Assembly (NCBI GenBank): GCA_047973125.1 | Contig: JBKEBK010000016.1 | Location: 1 to 60,914, forward strand | Length of the DNA: 60,914 nucleotides | Direction: 5' to 3' | Source: CAYNRG01 sp047973125 | GTDB lineage: Bacteria; Bacillota_I; Bacilli_A; Erysipelotrichales; Erysipelotrichaceae | In this document: in pieces, positions 1 through 7,923 of the stretch | Layout: each line of letters opens with the position of its first letter | Position numbering within the stretch: position 1 is the first letter of the stretch | Position numbers and translations under genes: made by a program | The notes under the pieces: model-generated | Databases searched by the model: none | What the model saw: only the letters and a program-made list of their open reading frames with translations | What the model was told of the DNA's origin: nothing

Positions 1-20
1 GATCAAACTCTCCGTTTGAC
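1..20 (-). rRNA. rrs: 16S ribosomal RNA, 5' end only
   Basis: Read on the minus strand, the first bases give CGGAGAGTTTGATC, the universal start of bacterial 16S rRNA. The gene runs off the left edge, so only its 5' end is present. The exact mature 5' end is uncertain by a few bases. A strong promoter with an AT-rich upstream element and a boxA-like leader precedes it, so this is the head of an rrn operon. An rrn operon downstream of the ftsH-hslO-dusB-lysS block is familiar from Bacillus. Confidence 0.9.
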
Positions 21-106
21 TTGCTCTTTATCGCTGACTATTTGTCAGTTTCCGTTATTACTTTTTTTGTTTCTTGACGTTCGTTGTTTAATTTCCTATT
101 CAGTTT

Positions 107-116
107 TCAAAGATCA
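107..116 (-). promoter_or_regulatory. boxA-like antitermination site in rrn leader
   Basis: The minus strand reads TGATCTTTGA followed by AAACTGAA, close to the Firmicute rRNA leader boxA (TGTTCTTTGA type). It lies between the promoter and the 16S gene, as expected for Nus-dependent antitermination. A short inverted repeat CTGAC/GTCAG follows nearer the 16S start and may belong to the processing stem. Confidence 0.55.
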
Positions 117-149
117 CTTGCCTTCGCCTTTTACTGCGTCAGCTTTGTT

Positions 150-213
150 AGTATATAACAGAATAAAATACATTGCAAGCATTTTTTTTATTTTTTTTAA
201 AAATTTTTTTATC
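150..213 (-). promoter_or_regulatory. rRNA operon promoter with UP-like element
   Basis: On the minus strand TTGCAA (178..173) and TATACT (155..150) are separated by 17 bases. Just upstream, 181..213 is almost pure A and T tracts, like the UP elements of rRNA promoters. The start of transcription would fall near 143, which leaves a leader of about 120 bases before 16S. Confidence 0.8.
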
Positions 214-237
214 ATTAAATTTTACTCGGATTTTAAA

Positions 238-264
238 ATAAAAAAACCTGCATTTAACAGGTTT
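238..264 (-). terminator. Terminator of lipoprotein gene
   Basis: On the minus strand AAACCTG and CAGGTTT form a 7-bp stem with a 7-base loop, followed by a T-rich tract. The hairpin overlaps the stop codon of the lipoprotein gene at 263. Confidence 0.75.
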
Positions 265-745
265 ATTTTGTTTGTTCAGTATAGCCTACTGACTTAAGAG
301 TTTCAACATAACTTTCAAGCACAATGTTTCCATTTTCATTTAGTTCTGCAGTTGAAAAGTTCTGTTTTTGTTCATCAGTCATTTCACTAAAAATAACATT
401 TACAGTTTCATTAAAAGATGTTTCTGTGTATTCATAAGATGATGATACACCGTTTTGCTCACTTAGTGCATCACCAAGCGCAGATAATTGTTCTTTAGCA
501 TCCGCTTCATCTGCAAATCCCATTACACTATAATCAATTGTAGAATTTGTAACTGACTTAATTACAATATCTTCTTTAGTAGCTTCATCAGCTGTATAGA
601 AAATTTCAATTGATGACAATATCCCTTCAGCTTCGATTTGTAAAACCACTGACTTTTCTTCAGGTTTTGACTCTTTAGGCTCTCCACTAGATGAGCATCC
701 TGCAATTAACAATAAACTTGTTAAAGCTATTAATATTTTTTTCAT
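263..745 (-). CDS. Putative lipoprotein, possibly DUF1307/YehR-like
   Basis: This is a 160-residue secreted lipoprotein. A short signal peptide ends in a lipobox with the lipidated Cys at residue 17 (LLLIAGC), and a Ser- and Glu-rich linker follows. The rest is a small soluble domain ending in a Leu-Lys-rich helix; its length and general pattern resemble the DUF1307/YehR lipoproteins, but I assign that only tentatively. I chose the ATG at 745 because AGGA sits just upstream and because the in-frame ATG at 796 would lie upstream of the promoter -10 at 786..781. It is monocistronic, between its own promoter and terminator. The function is unknown. Confidence 0.75.
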   Translation of the reverse strand: MKKILIALTSLLLIAGCSSSGEPKESKPEEKSVVLQIEAEGILSSIEIFYTADEATKEDIVIKSVTNSTIDYSVMGFADEADAKEQLSALGDALSEQNGVSSSYEYTETSFNETVNVIFSEMTDEQKQNFSTAELNENGNIVLESYVETLKSVGYTEQTK

Positions 746-780
746 TTGTTTTTTTCCTTTTTCTCTTTCTTTATGTAAAG

Positions 781-809
781 AGTATAACATCAACAAAGAT
801 CGATGTAAA
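781..809 (-). promoter_or_regulatory. Promoter of lipoprotein gene
   Basis: On the minus strand TTTACA (809..804) and TATACT (786..781) have a 17-base spacer. The predicted start near 774 leaves about 29 bases of leader before the ATG at 745. Confidence 0.65.
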
Positions 810-912
810 GCGCCAAAACAATGCTATAATTTCCCATGTTTAATCTTATATAACCATACATGTTAATTAAATATATAAATTTAAAAATGTATAGTATGAT
901 ATATTTCTAATT

Positions 913-2073
913 TTATTTTCTTATTTTTTTATAAATAAAAACAAACAAAAATAATAAAGCAACAAAATAAATTACACCATTAAAATAAAATACCAATTCA
1001 TCTGTTTTTGAAAAAATAGCAGTCACAAGTAAAGGACCAATTACCAGCCCCATCGCTCTAAATGATTCTCTTACCCCTAAAACTGTTCCATGAGACTGTT
1101 TAATACTTCTTGAAATATAAGTTTGTTCAACCGATGTATATACGGTTGTAAGAACTGTATATATTAAGTAGGTTGAAGCCATAGCAAGCTCAATATTATT
1201 AATCATAAATGTCATAAATAATAATACAATTGTTACTGTCAAAGAAACTACCATTATCGTTAACATTTTAAACTTTCTTGTAATCATTGGCACAAAAAGT
1301 AAAGTGAACAAGCCACCAATAATACCAGTAATCATTATATAATTTCCAATTTGAGCACTATTAAATGCTTGATTATTTAAATAGACATCAAAATATTTAG
1401 CAACATTATTTCTAGCTAAATTCCAAAACAATACCGAGAAAAGCAAGTAGATAATATATTTATCCATATTCTTTAAGTTAGATAAATTTTGAATAAAACT
1501 AGTACGCTCTTTTTGAACAGTTGTCGTATTAGGATAAAACACATAAGCCATAAAACCCACAGTCATTGCAAAAATCCCTTGTATCATCAAAGTAGACGTT
1601 GCTGAGAAAATCACCCCTAACCTTCCTCCAATAAAGTATCCAATAGCATTAGCAAAGATCCCAACCGATACAATTAGCGAAATATTTCTAGAGCGATTAT
1701 CTTGATTTGATATTTCGGAAAAGGCAGCAATTTGATTACTAAAAATTGCAGCAGCAAAGCATCCAGAAATCGCTCTTCCAACTAATATAATTCCAATTGT
1801 TTCTCCTATACCAAATATAAATTGCCCAAGCCCATAACCTGCCATTCCAATCGCAATCAGTACTCTTCTTCCAAGGACATCTCCTCTGCTTCCCCAAAAA
1901 GGAGAAAAGATCGTCATCATTAGAGCCATCGTTGAAAATAAAATTCCAAAATATCGCTCATCAATTACCCTTTCTTTTAAAAAAGTTGGTGTAACTGGAT
2001 GTCCAAAATTTAGTGCAGTATGAATACACACCGCAAACATTACCATTATTATTATTTTTTTCTTATCACTCAT
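913..2073 (-). CDS. MFS transporter
   Basis: This is a 386-residue integral membrane protein with about twelve hydrophobic segments, the usual size for a major facilitator superfamily permease. The loop after the second helix reads GSRGDVLGRR, the MFS motif A that links helices 2 and 3. The general look is of the drug- or sugar-exporter type, but the substrate cannot be read from the sequence. It begins five bases after the ispD stop, with its ribosome site (GAAGGA) inside the ispD end, so the two are co-transcribed. No clear terminator follows it before 810. Confidence 0.85.
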   Translation of the reverse strand: MSDKKKIIIMVMFAVCIHTALNFGHPVTPTFLKERVIDERYFGILFSTMALMMTIFSPFWGSRGDVLGRRVLIAIGMAGYGLGQFIFGIGETIGIILVGRAISGCFAAAIFSNQIAAFSEISNQDNRSRNISLIVSVGIFANAIGYFIGGRLGVIFSATSTLMIQGIFAMTVGFMAYVFYPNTTTVQKERTSFIQNLSNLKNMDKYIIYLLFSVLFWNLARNNVAKYFDVYLNNQAFNSAQIGNYIMITGIIGGLFTLLFVPMITRKFKMLTIMVVSLTVTIVLLFMTFMINNIELAMASTYLIYTVLTTVYTSVEQTYISRSIKQSHGTVLGVRESFRAMGLVIGPLLVTAIFSKTDELVFYFNGVIYFVALLFLFVFIYKKIRK

Positions 2074-2078
2074 AACTT

Positions 2079-2726
2079 TTAATTTCCTTCACTTAGATCT
2101 TCTATTGTTGTAATCTTCTTATTTTTATAACTGCCATCAACAACTTTTATTTGCTTGTCGCTATACATTTCAATAACAGAAGCATCATCACTAACCTCTA
2201 TGTTATCACTCATTAATTTTTTATAACAAGATTTAATTAATTCTGTTTTAAATGCTTGAGGAGTCTGAGCATTTATTAATTCTGAGCGTCTTAGTGTTTT
2301 AATTACACGATCTTCATGCACTACTTTAATTGTATCCTTACACTTTACCCCCAGCAAACATGCATCAAAATCCTTAAGTGTATTTAAAATGTCATCAATA
2401 TACTTTTTTTCTAAATAAGGCCTTGCTCCATCATGGATTAATACATAATCCTCACTCACCATATTCAGACCAAGTACAACACTATCTTGTCTTCTTTTAC
2501 CACCATTTATACATTTACACTTAGAATTTACATTCTTGATTTTATTATTAAATTCTAAAACATCGCTAACAACAAGAATTTCTTTACAACGATTATCATT
2601 TATAAAGACATCCATTGTCACATCTAAAATTGTTTTATTAGTATCTATTGGATAAAAAACTTTATTATAACCCAAATTCATCCTTGTACCTTTTCCGGCA
2701 GCTACAATTACCACTGAATAATTCAT
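2079..2726 (-). CDS. ispD: 2-C-methyl-D-erythritol 4-phosphate cytidylyltransferase
   Basis: IspD joins CTP to methylerythritol phosphate, the third step of the non-mevalonate isoprenoid pathway, in the cytosol. The N-terminal nucleotide-binding motif AAGKGTRM (residues 9-16) with the downstream Lys, the HDGARP segment, and the C-terminal NAQTPQAF and SDDASV motifs are characteristic. Its 215 residues are slightly short but complete. TarI, the ribitol-phosphate cytidylyltransferase, is a close relative; a dxs gene in this window favours IspD. A GAGGTGA ribosome site supports the start. It heads a two-gene unit with an MFS permease. Confidence 0.85.
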   Translation of the reverse strand: MNYSVVIVAAGKGTRMNLGYNKVFYPIDTNKTILDVTMDVFINDNRCKEILVVSDVLEFNNKIKNVNSKCKCINGGKRRQDSVVLGLNMVSEDYVLIHDGARPYLEKKYIDDILNTLKDFDACLLGVKCKDTIKVVHEDRVIKTLRRSELINAQTPQAFKTELIKSCYKKLMSDNIEVSDDASVIEMYSDKQIKVVDGSYKNKKITTIEDLSEGN

Positions 2727-2749
2727 ATTCTCACCTCTATAACTTTTTT

Positions 2750-2778
2750 ATCATACACTATAAATAAGTAATGCTCAA
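2750..2778 (-). promoter_or_regulatory. Promoter of ispD-MFS unit
   Basis: On the minus strand TTGAGC (2778..2773) and TATGAT (2755..2750) have a 17-base spacer, directly after the ackA terminator. Confidence 0.6.
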
Positions 2779-2784
2779 GTATAA

Positions 2785-2810
2785 GAAAATCACCATCAAT
2801 GATGGTGATT
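2785..2810 (-). terminator. Terminator of ackA
   Basis: A perfect 10-bp stem (2788..2797 with 2801..2810) has a three-base loop. On the minus strand it is followed by TTTTC, a short T tract. It begins immediately after the ackA stop codon. Confidence 0.75.
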
Positions 2811-2812
2811 CA

Positions 2813-4009
2813 CTATTTTTTATCTAAAAATGATTGAACTTCCTTAGCAATCATCAATTCCTCATTAGTAGGAATAACAAGAACCCTAACCTTAGAGTCA
2901 CTGCTTGAAATTTCCTGATATGTACCAACTGTAGCCATATTTAAATCATTATCATATTTAATTTGTAGAGCATCTTTAATGTTTTCTAAAATATTATGAC
3001 GAGCAATACCAGAATTTTCTCCAATACCAGCTGTAAAAATTAAAGTATCAAGACCTCTTAATTTCATAGTATAAGCACCTATATAATCTGCAACCCTACG
3101 TGCATATACATTCATCGCCGTTTTGGCCTTTTTATTTCCACCATTGGCAGCCTCTGTTAATTCACGCATATCACTACTAACCTCAGATAAGCCTAACATC
3201 CCGCTTTTATGATTTAGCGTATATAAAACTTCATCTGCACTCTTATTTTCTTTATCGCATAGAAAATCAACTATAGCCGGATCAATATTACCACATCTTG
3301 TACCCATCATTAGACCACCAAGTGGTGTAAAGCCCATACTGGTATCAACACTTTTACCATCCTCAATCGCACAAACTGAAGCTCCATTACCTAAATGACA
3401 AACAATTGTTTTCTTAACGGCTTCTTTCCCATATTTTTTTTCTGCTTCATTGTAAACATATCGATGACTTGTTCCATGAAAACCATATTTTCTTATTCGA
3501 TAATCCTCATAATAATCATGAGGAATTGGGTATAGATATACATCTTCATCTATGGTTTGATGAAATGAAGTATCAAACACTGCAACATGTAAGTCAGTTG
3601 GAAGCATTTCTTTCATTACATGATATCCTAAAGCATTAACAGGATTATGAAGCGGAGCAAGATCACTATACTCTTCTATTTGTTTAATTGCCTTATCATC
3701 AATTATTACACTACCCTTAAAGGCTTCTCCACCATGAGTAACACGATGTCCACATCCCTTAATTTCACTTAAGTCATGAAGAACTTTCTCATCTATTAGC
3801 TCTTTACAAACAAAAGCTAACCCTTCTTTATGAGTTGGACAATCAAAATCCTTCTCTATTTTTTTATCCTGATACTTTAATTTAAAATAACCAACCTCAA
3901 GACCAATCTTCTCAACAATACCACTACATAAAACATTACCGCTTGGCATCATTAAAATTTGAAACTTTATAGAACTACTACCACAGTTTACAACCATTAT
4001 TTTATTCAT
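2813..4009 (-). CDS. ackA: Acetate kinase
   Basis: AckA interconverts acetyl phosphate plus ADP with acetate plus ATP in the cytosol, the substrate-level ATP step of acetate fermentation. The 398 residues match the family length. Visible signatures are the N-terminal NCGSSSIKF phosphate-binding segment, GHRVTHGG (residues 87-94), FDTSFHQ (145-151), YGFHGTSH (175-182), HLGNGAS (205-211) and the LGGLMMGTRCG loop (about 230-240). A GAGGTG ribosome site precedes the ATG. It is a single-gene unit with its own promoter and terminator; pta is not adjacent. Confidence 0.97.
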   Translation of the reverse strand: MNKIMVVNCGSSSIKFQILMMPSGNVLCSGIVEKIGLEVGYFKLKYQDKKIEKDFDCPTHKEGLAFVCKELIDEKVLHDLSEIKGCGHRVTHGGEAFKGSVIIDDKAIKQIEEYSDLAPLHNPVNALGYHVMKEMLPTDLHVAVFDTSFHQTIDEDVYLYPIPHDYYEDYRIRKYGFHGTSHRYVYNEAEKKYGKEAVKKTIVCHLGNGASVCAIEDGKSVDTSMGFTPLGGLMMGTRCGNIDPAIVDFLCDKENKSADEVLYTLNHKSGMLGLSEVSSDMRELTEAANGGNKKAKTAMNVYARRVADYIGAYTMKLRGLDTLIFTAGIGENSGIARHNILENIKDALQIKYDNDLNMATVGTYQEISSSDSKVRVLVIPTNEELMIAKEVQSFLDKK

Positions 4010-4031
4010 CTTTTCACCTCTTATTACCTAT

Positions 4032-4059
4032 AGTATATCAATTATAAATCTAATATCAA
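4032..4059 (-). promoter_or_regulatory. Promoter of ackA
   Basis: On the minus strand TTGATA (4059..4054) and TATACT (4037..4032) have a 16-base spacer. The start codon is at 4009, so the leader is short. Confidence 0.6.
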
Positions 4060-4082
4060 CCTTACAAAGTATTTTAAGTGTA

Positions 4083-4113
4083 TAAAAAAGCAAAAAAACA
4101 ATTGTCTTTTTGC
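4083..4113 (-). terminator. Terminator of lysS
   Basis: On the minus strand GCAAAAA and TTTTTGC pair around a short loop that contains the palindrome ACAATTGT, and a run of T follows. It lies about 40 bases after the lysS stop. Confidence 0.65.
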
Positions 4114-4150
4114 AAACACTACATAAATATCTTATATAAATATCACTATT

Positions 4151-5641
4151 TTATTTATTTCTATCTTTCATATGAGGAAATAATACAACTTCTCTTATCG
4201 AATCAGAATTTGTAAGTAACATAATAAAGCGATCAATACCAATTCCAATTCCCCCAGTTGGTGGAAGTCCATATTCTAATGCCTCTAAATAATCAGCATC
4301 CATCTCACTAGCCTCTTCATCCCCTGACTCTTTTAACTTAACCTGAGCTTCAAATCTTTCCCTTTGATCAATTGGATCATTTAACTCTGAGAAAGCATTA
4401 GAATACTCTGTACCATTAATCAATAATTCAAAACGATCTGTAAATCTTGGATCATTTTCATTCTTTTTAGCAAGAGGTGATATTTCAACTGGATGACCAT
4501 ATACAAATGTTGGCTGTTCAATCTTATCCTCACAAAATTCTTCAAAGAATAAATTTATAATTTGTCCAACAGATTGTTGATGCTTCTGAACTTCAATATG
4601 ATTTTTCTTTGCTAATTCTAGAGCTTCATCAAGTGAAACTTCTTTCCAGAAATCAATGTTACAAACCTCTTTTATAGCATCAACCATATGCCATCTTTTA
4701 AAAGGAGCCTTAAGCGATATGCTTTTACCCTTATATTCAAAATCGGTTTTATTAAAAACATCTTTAGCAACACTCTCAAATAACTCTTCATTTAAAACCA
4801 TCATTTTTTCCATATCTGCATATGCAACATAGGCTTCAACTGTCGTAAATTCCGGATTATGAGTTGAATCCATTCCTTCATTTCTAAATAAACGACCAAT
4901 TTCATACACCCCTTCAAGACCCCCAACAATTAATCTTTTAAGAGGTAATTCAGTTGCTATTCTTAGGTAGAAATTCATATCTAATGTATTATGATGAGTA
5001 ACAAAAGGTCTAGCCGCAGCACCTCCTAGTATTGGTTGTAATACTGGTGTCTCAACTTCAATTAACCCCTTATTATCAAGATACCTTTGAATTGCCCGAA
5101 TAATTTTAGGTCTTGTAATAGCTATCTCTTTACTTCTTTCATTCATTATTAAATCAACATAACGTCGACGATATCTTTCTTCAACATCCTTTAAACCATG
5201 AAATTTTTCAGGTAGTGGACGAAGGGCTTTTGTAAGATGAGTATACTCATGAGCCTTAACAGAAAGCTCACCAGTATTAGTCTTCATCACTACACCACTT
5301 ATGCCAACAATATCTCCAATATCATGAGCCTTAAATAATTCGTAAACTTCCTCACCAATTACTCCTTTATTAACAACTATTTGAATTTGTCCATCTCGAT
5401 CTAAAATATTCATAAAGCCGAGCTTACCCATTCTTCTTTTAGTCATAATTCTTCCAGCAATCGTTACATCAGTATTCATTGCTTCTAATTCTTCTTTAGT
5501 TTTTTCACCATATAATTTATGCAACTCACTTGATGTATGGGTTCTATCAAAAGCCTTACCAAAAGGATCAATTCCTTTCTTTTTTAATTCTAACATCTTC
5601 TCACGACGAACTATTTCTTGTTCAGATAAATTTTGACTCAT
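4151..5641 (-). CDS. lysS: Lysyl-tRNA synthetase, class II
   Basis: This enzyme charges tRNA-Lys with lysine in the cytosol. Its 496 residues hold an N-terminal OB-fold anticodon-binding domain (about 57-137) and a class II catalytic core. Motif 2 is visible around residues 251-268 (RNEGMDSTHNPEF) and motif 3 near the C terminus (GIGIGIDRF). A GGAGG ribosome site precedes the ATG. The gene follows a T-box leader, so its expression should rise when uncharged tRNA-Lys accumulates. It stands alone between its own promoter and a terminator. Confidence 0.98.
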   Translation of the reverse strand: MSQNLSEQEIVRREKMLELKKKGIDPFGKAFDRTHTSSELHKLYGEKTKEELEAMNTDVTIAGRIMTKRRMGKLGFMNILDRDGQIQIVVNKGVIGEEVYELFKAHDIGDIVGISGVVMKTNTGELSVKAHEYTHLTKALRPLPEKFHGLKDVEERYRRRYVDLIMNERSKEIAITRPKIIRAIQRYLDNKGLIEVETPVLQPILGGAAARPFVTHHNTLDMNFYLRIATELPLKRLIVGGLEGVYEIGRLFRNEGMDSTHNPEFTTVEAYVAYADMEKMMVLNEELFESVAKDVFNKTDFEYKGKSISLKAPFKRWHMVDAIKEVCNIDFWKEVSLDEALELAKKNHIEVQKHQQSVGQIINLFFEEFCEDKIEQPTFVYGHPVEISPLAKKNENDPRFTDRFELLINGTEYSNAFSELNDPIDQRERFEAQVKLKESGDEEASEMDADYLEALEYGLPPTGGIGIGIDRFIMLLTNSDSIREVVLFPHMKDRNK

Positions 5642-5663
5642 ATTTTCTACTCCTCCATTTTAA

Positions 5664-5894
5664 AATATAAAAAACTCCCCTCCGCTAGGGACGAGAGTTT
5701 AAATCGTGGTACCACCCTAATTTATAATTAAATCACTTTAATTATCTTATCGACTTTTAAAAAGTCATCTTTTAACGCAAGATAAACGTTTTGCTCCAAG
5801 GCTTTATTCATTAATACATTACTATCTTTTTACACCAAACAAAGACTCTCTTTTAAATAATGTATAAACTACTCTTCTTTTCTTCGCAATTTAT
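5664..5894 (-). promoter_or_regulatory. T-box riboswitch, probably lysine-specific
   Basis: The minus strand carries the T-box sequence AGGGTGGTACCACG at 5718..5705, followed by a terminator hairpin (5673..5699) with a T run. The bases CGTCCCTA after the T-box can pair with TAGGG to form the competing antiterminator. Upstream, an AGAGTAG loop-E-like segment and the ATACATT/AATGTAT stem outline Stem I. On the 3' side of the predicted specifier loop lies AAA (5805..5803), a lysine codon. That matches lysS downstream. The specifier position is inferred from pairing by eye. Confidence 0.9.
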
Positions 5895-5900
5895 TATCTA

Positions 5901-5929
5901 ATTATAGCCTATTTATAACTTATTAGCAA
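5901..5929 (-). promoter_or_regulatory. Promoter of T-box-lysS
   Basis: On the minus strand TTGCTA (5929..5924) and TATAAT (5906..5901) have a 17-base spacer. The -35 overlaps the last codons of dusB. Confidence 0.75.
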
Positions 5930-6942
5930 TCGTTATCTTTATTACTTAAATACTCTTGATACTCCCTCTCTTTTTCACTGATAAATATTAAATACTCATT
6001 AAACAGTTTTTCCATGTCTTGATAAGTTTTAAATGTCTTTGTTTGATTTTTGATGTTGGCACTAAATGGCATCCCTTGTAAATACCAACTGGCAAGAGAT
6101 CTCATATTTTTCATTGCAATAAATTCACCTTTTAAATCACATAATTTTGTCGCATGCTCAAGAGCCATATTTATACGATCAGCATATGTTATCTCTTGTG
6201 ATATTTTCCCATTAAAATGATTAACTAAATCTTTTATTAAGAAAGGATTACCAATTGCACCCCTTCCAATCATAATAGCATCACAGCCACTAAACTCTAA
6301 AAACTTTACACCATCACTGACACTTCTAATATCGCCATTACCAATAACAGGAATACTTACACTATCTTTGACTTTCTTTATCCAATGCCAATCAGCGTTT
6401 CCTTCATATTTTTGACCACGAGTTCTGCCATGAACCGCAATCGCACTAACACCTACACGCTCTAATCCCTTTGCAAGCTCAATACAATTAATGCTATCTT
6501 TAGTCCAACCAAGACGCATTTTAACACTTACTGGCTTATTTACACTAGCAACAATATCTTTTACTAATTCAATAGCATAATCAATATCCTTCATTAAAGC
6601 AGCCCCAGCATTTGATTTAACAATCTTTGTTACAGGACAGCCCATATTGATATCGATAATATCACAGTTTGTTTCACTATCTAAGTATTTAGCAGCCTCA
6701 ATCATTGTTTCTTTGTCATGGCCAAAAAGTTGCATTACTAAAGGATGCTCATTTTCCTGAGTCTCACACATTTCAAAAGTTTTCTCACTTTTAAAATGAA
6801 TCGCCTTATCACTAACCATTTCAGTGTAAACAAGACCTGCCCCAAATTCAAAACAAATCTCTCTAAAAGCTGAATTACTAACTCCAGCCATTGGGGCAAT
6901 AACCACCGGATTAGATATCTCGATATCCCTTATCTTCCACAT
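5923..6942 (-). CDS. dusB: tRNA-dihydrouridine synthase, DusB type
   Basis: This FMN enzyme reduces uridine to dihydrouridine in the D loop of tRNA. The 339 residues form a TIM-barrel with IAPMAGVSN near the N terminus and the catalytic Cys102 in NMGCPV. Further along are the HGRTR segment and the GNGDI and IGRGAIGNP phosphate-binding loops. The order of motifs matches the DusB/NifR3 branch. Its start overlaps the end of hslO by 13 bases, so the two are translated from one message. hslO-dusB-lysS is a common order near the origin of Firmicutes. Confidence 0.93.
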   Translation of the reverse strand: MWKIRDIEISNPVVIAPMAGVSNSAFREICFEFGAGLVYTEMVSDKAIHFKSEKTFEMCETQENEHPLVMQLFGHDKETMIEAAKYLDSETNCDIIDINMGCPVTKIVKSNAGAALMKDIDYAIELVKDIVASVNKPVSVKMRLGWTKDSINCIELAKGLERVGVSAIAVHGRTRGQKYEGNADWHWIKKVKDSVSIPVIGNGDIRSVSDGVKFLEFSGCDAIMIGRGAIGNPFLIKDLVNHFNGKISQEITYADRINMALEHATKLCDLKGEFIAMKNMRSLASWYLQGMPFSANIKNQTKTFKTYQDMEKLFNEYLIFISEKEREYQEYLSNKDNDC

Positions 6943-7817
6943 CTTCCCTTAAACTCCAAAATAGCTTCTAATTCCTCTTTTGAAATGTTGTAAGCAGTAT
7001 TACAAAATTCACACTTTACTTCACAGCCACCATCTTCTTCAATAATTTCAACAATATCATTTCTAGATAAGGTCGTAAGCGAAGCCTTAAATTTATCTTT
7101 ACTACAATCACAATGCCATCTAATATCATTTTTCTCTAAAATTTTAGTATCATCAAATAGTGAAAGCAATATATCACTAGCACTACTTCCACCATTAATA
7201 AGCGATGATATTGGATCTAATTTAGAAACAACTTCTTCAACCTTTAAAATATCATCTTCATTGGCATCTGGCATTAATTGAATTAAGAGTCCCCCAGATG
7301 CCAAACATGTGGTATCAGTATCCACTAATACACCCACAGAAATTGCAGTTGGAGTTTGCTCAGACACACTATAATAATAAGCAAAATCATCACCAATCTC
7401 TCCTGTTTGAAGTAAAACCTTACTTGAGAAGGTATTACTTAAGCCCATATCTTTGATAACTTGAAGATAGCCATCACTTCCAACAGCCAAACCAACAGCC
7501 AACTTATTTGAATCATTATACTTTAAATATATTTCATTATTACCAACAAAACCTTTAACATCGCCATTAGACTTGCACTCAACCATACAAGTTCCAAGTG
7601 GTCCACCACCATTTATTTGAATATTGATTTTTTCATCTTTACCCTTTAAATTTGCTGCCATCATAACACCAGCACTCATTACTCTTCCAAGTGCTGCTAG
7701 TGATGTAGGCATTAAATCATGTTGCATCCTAGCCCTATTACAAAGCTCAGTTGTAATAGTACACACAAGCTTTACTTTACCATTTAATGCAATAGCTTTT
7801 ACTAATATATCATTCAT
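6930..7817 (-). CDS. hslO: Redox-regulated chaperone Hsp33
   Basis: Hsp33 is a cytosolic holdase that prevents protein aggregation when oxidation or heat releases its zinc. The 295 residues include the conserved N-terminal core and, near the C terminus, the zinc switch CDC (Cys236, Cys238) and CEFC (Cys269, Cys272); the 30-residue spacing matches the family CXC-X27-32-CXXC pattern. A purine-rich AAGGGG site precedes the ATG. A TATAAT at 7848..7843 could be its -10, but I see no convincing -35. It overlaps dusB downstream. Confidence 0.95.
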   Translation of the reverse strand: MNDILVKAIALNGKVKLVCTITTELCNRARMQHDLMPTSLAALGRVMSAGVMMAANLKGKDEKINIQINGGGPLGTCMVECKSNGDVKGFVGNNEIYLKYNDSNKLAVGLAVGSDGYLQVIKDMGLSNTFSSKVLLQTGEIGDDFAYYYSVSEQTPTAISVGVLVDTDTTCLASGGLLIQLMPDANEDDILKVEEVVSKLDPISSLINGGSSASDILLSLFDDTKILEKNDIRWHCDCSKDKFKASLTTLSRNDIVEIIEEDGGCEVKCEFCNTAYNISKEELEAILEFKGRCGR

Positions 7818-7884
7818 TAAATTACCCCTTTTACTATTTTTGATTATACAACAATAACCACTAGTTTTCTATTATATATTTTTT

Positions 7885-7919
7885 AAGAAAAAACTTTTCT
7901 TACAAACTTGTAAGAAAAG
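7885..7919 (-). terminator. Terminator of ftsH
   Basis: A perfect 12-bp stem (7894..7905 with 7908..7919) has a two-base loop and, on the minus strand, is followed by GTTTTTTC. It lies just after the ftsH stop. Confidence 0.85.
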
Positions 7920-7923
7920 CTAA

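Noticed and set aside
16..297. A plus-strand frame of 93 codons opposite the rrn leader.
   Set aside because: It lies opposite the rRNA promoter and 16S start, is built of homopolymer tracts and has no ribosome site.
746..796. ATG at 796 as the start of the lipoprotein gene.
   Set aside because: It lies upstream of the promoter -10 and would put 17 charged residues before the signal peptide; the ATG at 745 has AGGA and a proper lipobox distance.
2079..2726. Calling the cytidylyltransferase TarI because tagO is in the window.
   Set aside because: tagO lies more than 10 kb away and the usual TarJ partner is not adjacent, while dxs supports IspD; the alternative is noted in the findings.
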